A stretch of 64,000 bases of DNA, taken from Candidatus Latescibacterota bacterium. Lineage in GTDB: Bacteria > Latescibacterota > UBA2968 > GCA-2709665. The notes below the pieces were generated by a model. The model did no database searches, was not told where the DNA came from, and saw nothing but the letters and a program-made list of their open reading frames with translations. Of this stretch, positions 61,858 to 64,000 are shown one piece after another. The stretch covers positions 3,784 through 67,783 of the forward strand of contig JAAXHE010000112.1 in assembly GCA_012271065.1 (NCBI GenBank), written 5' to 3'. Each line of letters opens with the position of its first letter. Position 1 is the stretch's first letter. The position numbers were made by a program, and so were the translations under genes.

Positions 61858-61986
61858 AACGGTTCCGGCAAGCTGAAGGTGTTCCGATCCACATTGTTCC
61901 GTCGGGCTTTTTCGACTTTCCAACGTGCTGTAAAAAGAAGGTTTATGGTAGATGTCAGCCAACGGTCAACGGGCTGCGGGGCACGG

Positions 61987-62015
61987 AAAATACGGAGCCG
62001 AAATTTCTTTGTCAA
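61987..62015 (-). promoter_or_regulatory. Sigma70-type promoter of rsgA
   Basis: On the minus strand TTGACA (62010-62015), 17 bp, TATTTT (61987-61992). Confidence 0.7.
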
Positions 62016-62075
62016 GAAAAACGACTACATAGCGCATATTCCGGTTCGCGCCCGTCGGGAGCCCGGTGAATCGGG

Positions 62076-62104
62076 TTGACTTTGTACGGCCATTTGTATA
62101 TTCT
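62076..62104 (+). promoter_or_regulatory. Sigma70-type promoter of UVR-motif gene
   Basis: TTGACT (62076-62081), 17 bp, TATTCT (62099-62104). It lies downstream of an upstream in-frame ATG at 62066, which favours the start at 62165. Confidence 0.6.
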
Positions 62105-62164
62105 TCGAAGACGGGGACCACCGAAAACGCCGCGCATGCCGCGTCCGGCATGCAGGAGCTGTCC

Positions 62165-62914
62165 ATGGAGAAGGATCTGTCACCGATTTTCAAGCGCTGG
62201 ATCTTCGATCCACAGAAGACCTGTGCCAGAAAGATCGTGGGAATCGACGGAAGGGAGAAGCTTCAGGTCCGTTTCGAGCTGGGCCTTTTGCAGATGGAGA
62301 TGACCGGTCGACCCGACGGCAAGTCCCCCAAAGGATATGGCTCGGCCCTGGATGCGTACCTCGATCGTCTGGAGGCGCACCGCCGGCAACACGGTTCAGA
62401 TGAAGGTTTCCGGCTGGATGAACAGGCATGCAATGTATTGTGGACGGAGGGAGTACAATTCTATCAGCGGTACGTCTGTCTGATGCATCTGGGCGACTAT
62501 GAAGGGGTTTTGAGGGACACCACGCACAATCTGGCGTTGCTTGATCTGGTGAGGACATTTGCCGGAGATGAAGAGATCAAGTGTGAGTTTGAGCGTTCAC
62601 GGACGTGCGTTCTCATGGTACACACCAGATCCAAGGGTGAAATCTGTCTGCTGAATGGAGATTCCGAGGGTGCGCTGGAGGTGGTGCGAGAGGGTATCGA
62701 GGAAATCCGGAGCTTCCTGATCGAGTCAGGAGACCCGGACTCGCTCGAATCCAGTGATGAACTTCTTACGCTGGAAGAATGGGAGGATGAGATTCAGCGG
62801 AAATACCCCGCCTGCGCCAGGGAGAACCTTCTGGATCAGATTCAGACGGCGGTCGCAATGGAGCGTTACGAACAGGCTGCGATCTTGAGAAACCGTCTTC
62901 TCGGACTCAACTGA
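62165..62914 (+). CDS. UvrB/UvrC-motif protein
   Basis: 249 aa. Two conserved features: an N-terminal block KTCARKIVGIDGREKLQVRFELGLLQMEMTGRPDG, and a C-terminal UVR motif (LLDQIQTAVAMERYEQAAILRNRL, about 222-245) which in UvrB/UvrC mediates protein-protein contact. The middle is helical, TPR-like (GDYEGVLRDTTHNLALLDLV). Not a nuclease. Similar proteins are found as conserved hypotheticals in several phyla; role unknown. ATG at 62165 with AGGAG ahead. Confidence 0.8.
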   Translation: MEKDLSPIFKRWIFDPQKTCARKIVGIDGREKLQVRFELGLLQMEMTGRPDGKSPKGYGSALDAYLDRLEAHRRQHGSDEGFRLDEQACNVLWTEGVQFYQRYVCLMHLGDYEGVLRDTTHNLALLDLVRTFAGDEEIKCEFERSRTCVLMVHTRSKGEICLLNGDSEGALEVVREGIEEIRSFLIESGDPDSLESSDELLTLEEWEDEIQRKYPACARENLLDQIQTAVAMERYEQAAILRNRLLGLN

Positions 62915-63092
62915 ATTCGTTTTCGACAGTCGAACAGGATGTCCACGCGGGGCCGCGGCGCCGTGCGGAAGACAAAACAGCATATTCCGAATCTGAGCAG
63001 CGATGCGTTTTCAGATCCGGTTTTTTTGTTTGTGGAGGCGGCGCCGTTCCTGATTTTTTCGTGTCGAATGACCGCGGCTGAAGTGAGGGGGC

Positions 63093-64000
63093 ATGGGTCC
63101 TGAGTTCATGATCGCGCGCAGGCATTTCCGGTCATTGCGCGCCCGTAGGCGGATCTCGTTTACGATTGGTATCGCCGCGGTCGGCGTGGCATTGGGTGTG
63201 TCGTCGCTGGTGATTGTGATGTCCGTCATGAACGGGTACACCAATATGATCCGTGAGCGTCTGCTGGGCGTGAACGCGCATTTGACCGTGCGAAAGTCCT
63301 ATCGCAAGCCCATTTCGGACTACGGGCCGGTGGTCCGCACCCTGGAAGACCATCCTGAAGTGCTTGCGGCGTCTCCCTTTATTCATGCGGAGGGGTTTGT
63401 CTTCCGGAAGCCGGCCGCGGCGGGTGTGGTGAAGTCGGGTGTTCTTGTGCGAGGTGTCGACCCGGGGGCCTTTGTCCGCACCAGCGACGTGGGTACTTAC
63501 ATCCGGGACGGGACAATAGATCTCGGTCCACGCGAGCAAAAGGGTTCGCGGGCGGTATACGGCATCCTGTTGGGCCAGGTTCTGGCACAGAGACTGGATG
63601 CAGGCCCCGGGGACGATGTGTACCTGGGCCTGGTACCGAAGGACGTCTTCGGCGGCCGTGGACGCCGCTGGCAGCGTTACCGGGTGACCGGGGTCTTCAA
63701 CACCGGTTATTTCGAGTTCGATTCCCGTCTCGTCTATGTCTCGCTCGCCGCCGCGAGGCGGGACCTGGGCTGGCAGGACGCCGTAACCGGTATCCGAATG
63801 CGATTGCGGGACCCGATGGCAGCCGACAGGTTGGGCGCGACGTTCAGGCAGCTCCTGCGTGAAACGTATCCCGGCTTATTTGCCTCTTCGTGGACGCGGA
63901 ACTTCGGGAGCTTCTACGTATTGATCCAGTTGCAGAAATGGACGTTTTTCCTGATTCTGAGCCTAATCGTGGTTGTGGCGGGGTTTAACATCATCAGTAT
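63093..64000 (+). CDS. LolC/LolE-type lipoprotein-releasing ABC transporter permease, 5' part
   Basis: About 302 codons, open at the window end. Short cytoplasmic basic start (FMIARRHFRSLRARRRISF), first membrane helix about 26-50 (GIAAVGVALGVSSLVIVMSVM), then NGY and a large MacB_PCD-type periplasmic domain, and the second membrane helix beginning about 290 (TFFLILSLIVVVAGFNI). FxxARRxxR and VMNG are LolC/E hallmarks. Extracts lipoproteins from the inner membrane. ATG at 63093 preceded by GAGGGG. Confidence 0.88.
   Translation, partial: MGPEFMIARRHFRSLRARRRISFTIGIAAVGVALGVSSLVIVMSVMNGYTNMIRERLLGVNAHLTVRKSYRKPISDYGPVVRTLEDHPEVLAASPFIHAEGFVFRKPAAAGVVKSGVLVRGVDPGAFVRTSDVGTYIRDGTIDLGPREQKGSRAVYGILLGQVLAQRLDAGPGDDVYLGLVPKDVFGGRGRRWQRYRVTGVFNTGYFEFDSRLVYVSLAAARRDLGWQDAVTGIRMRLRDPMAADRLGATFRQLLRETYPGLFASSWTRNFGSFYVLIQLQKWTFFLILSLIVVVAGFNIIS

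Noticed and set aside
1..64000. tRNA, rRNA, CRISPR arrays, cobalamin riboswitch
   Set aside because: I looked for T-loop motifs, regularly spaced repeats and riboswitch boxes, especially upstream of the corrinoid cluster, and found none that I could support.

Overview
The window is about 64 kb of GC-rich, gene-dense bacterial chromosome. The host is Gram-negative: it has a Wza/Wzz-type polysaccharide export pair, signal peptidase I and a LolC/E-type lipoprotein permease. A giant secreted NHL/FG-GAP protein ends in a paired EF-hand (dockerin-like) module. Together with many Gfo/Idh/MocA oxidoreductases, enolase-superfamily enzymes, ceramidase-like proteins and repeat-derived hairpins, this recalls uncultured FCB-type or Poribacteria/Latescibacterota-like lineages. 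That placement is inference, because the window holds no rRNA, tRNA or CRISPR array that I could find.

Layout. 1-2914: ceramidase-like (cut by the edge), Gfo/Idh/MocA and HAD genes. 2919-12498: a divergent FadR-type GntR regulator, then a cobamide-dependent methyl-transfer cluster. The cluster holds an unknown protein, an MtaA/UroD-type methyltransferase, a corrinoid protein, a four-Cys mini-protein, a RACo-type reductive activator, fused MetF-MetV, a pterin-dependent methyltransferase, a homocysteine methyltransferase and a PF13769-type small protein. Read together, these take a methyl group from an unidentified donor to a corrinoid protein, then to tetrahydrofolate and/or homocysteine. 12578-16236 (minus): a GHMP sugar kinase, a left-handed beta-helix protein and an inositol-monophosphatase-like enzyme. 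16617-19975: a NagA-like deacetylase and RecD2.

20302-27098 is an accessory, decaying stretch: a frameshifted hybrid sensor kinase, a secreted PPDK-N protein with a broken FN3/cadherin tail, a GATase-like/polysaccharide-deacetylase-like protein and a DUF2283/DUF4258 pair. 27329-41473 (minus) is a long co-directional block: tsaC, the giant NHL protein, a MetE-like protein, wzz, wza, thrB, hemW, lepB and lepA. 41814-47758 has Gfo/Idh, an NSAR/OSBS-like enzyme and a second ceramidase-like/Gfo/enolase-superfamily operon. 48580-51084 is lon.

51085-56192 is again accessory: hairpin repeats, a gene broken by three in-frame TAG codons, an MNT-HEPN fusion, a PhoX-like protein and a broken lipoprotein. 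It also holds a candidate 78-residue selenoprotein of the SelW/SelT/SelH type, whose in-frame TGA forms a CxxU motif and is followed by a SECIS-like hairpin. 56419-64000: an M32 carboxypeptidase, a nucleoside hydrolase, a nucleotidyltransferase, a second MetE-like protein, RsgA, a UVR-motif protein and the start of a LolC/E-like permease.

At least three dispersed non-coding repeat families recur between genes. Several clean sigma70-like promoters (TTGACN, 17-18 bp, TATNNT) are readable upstream of lepA, the selenoprotein, rsgA, the UVR gene and the Gfo gene at 41814.
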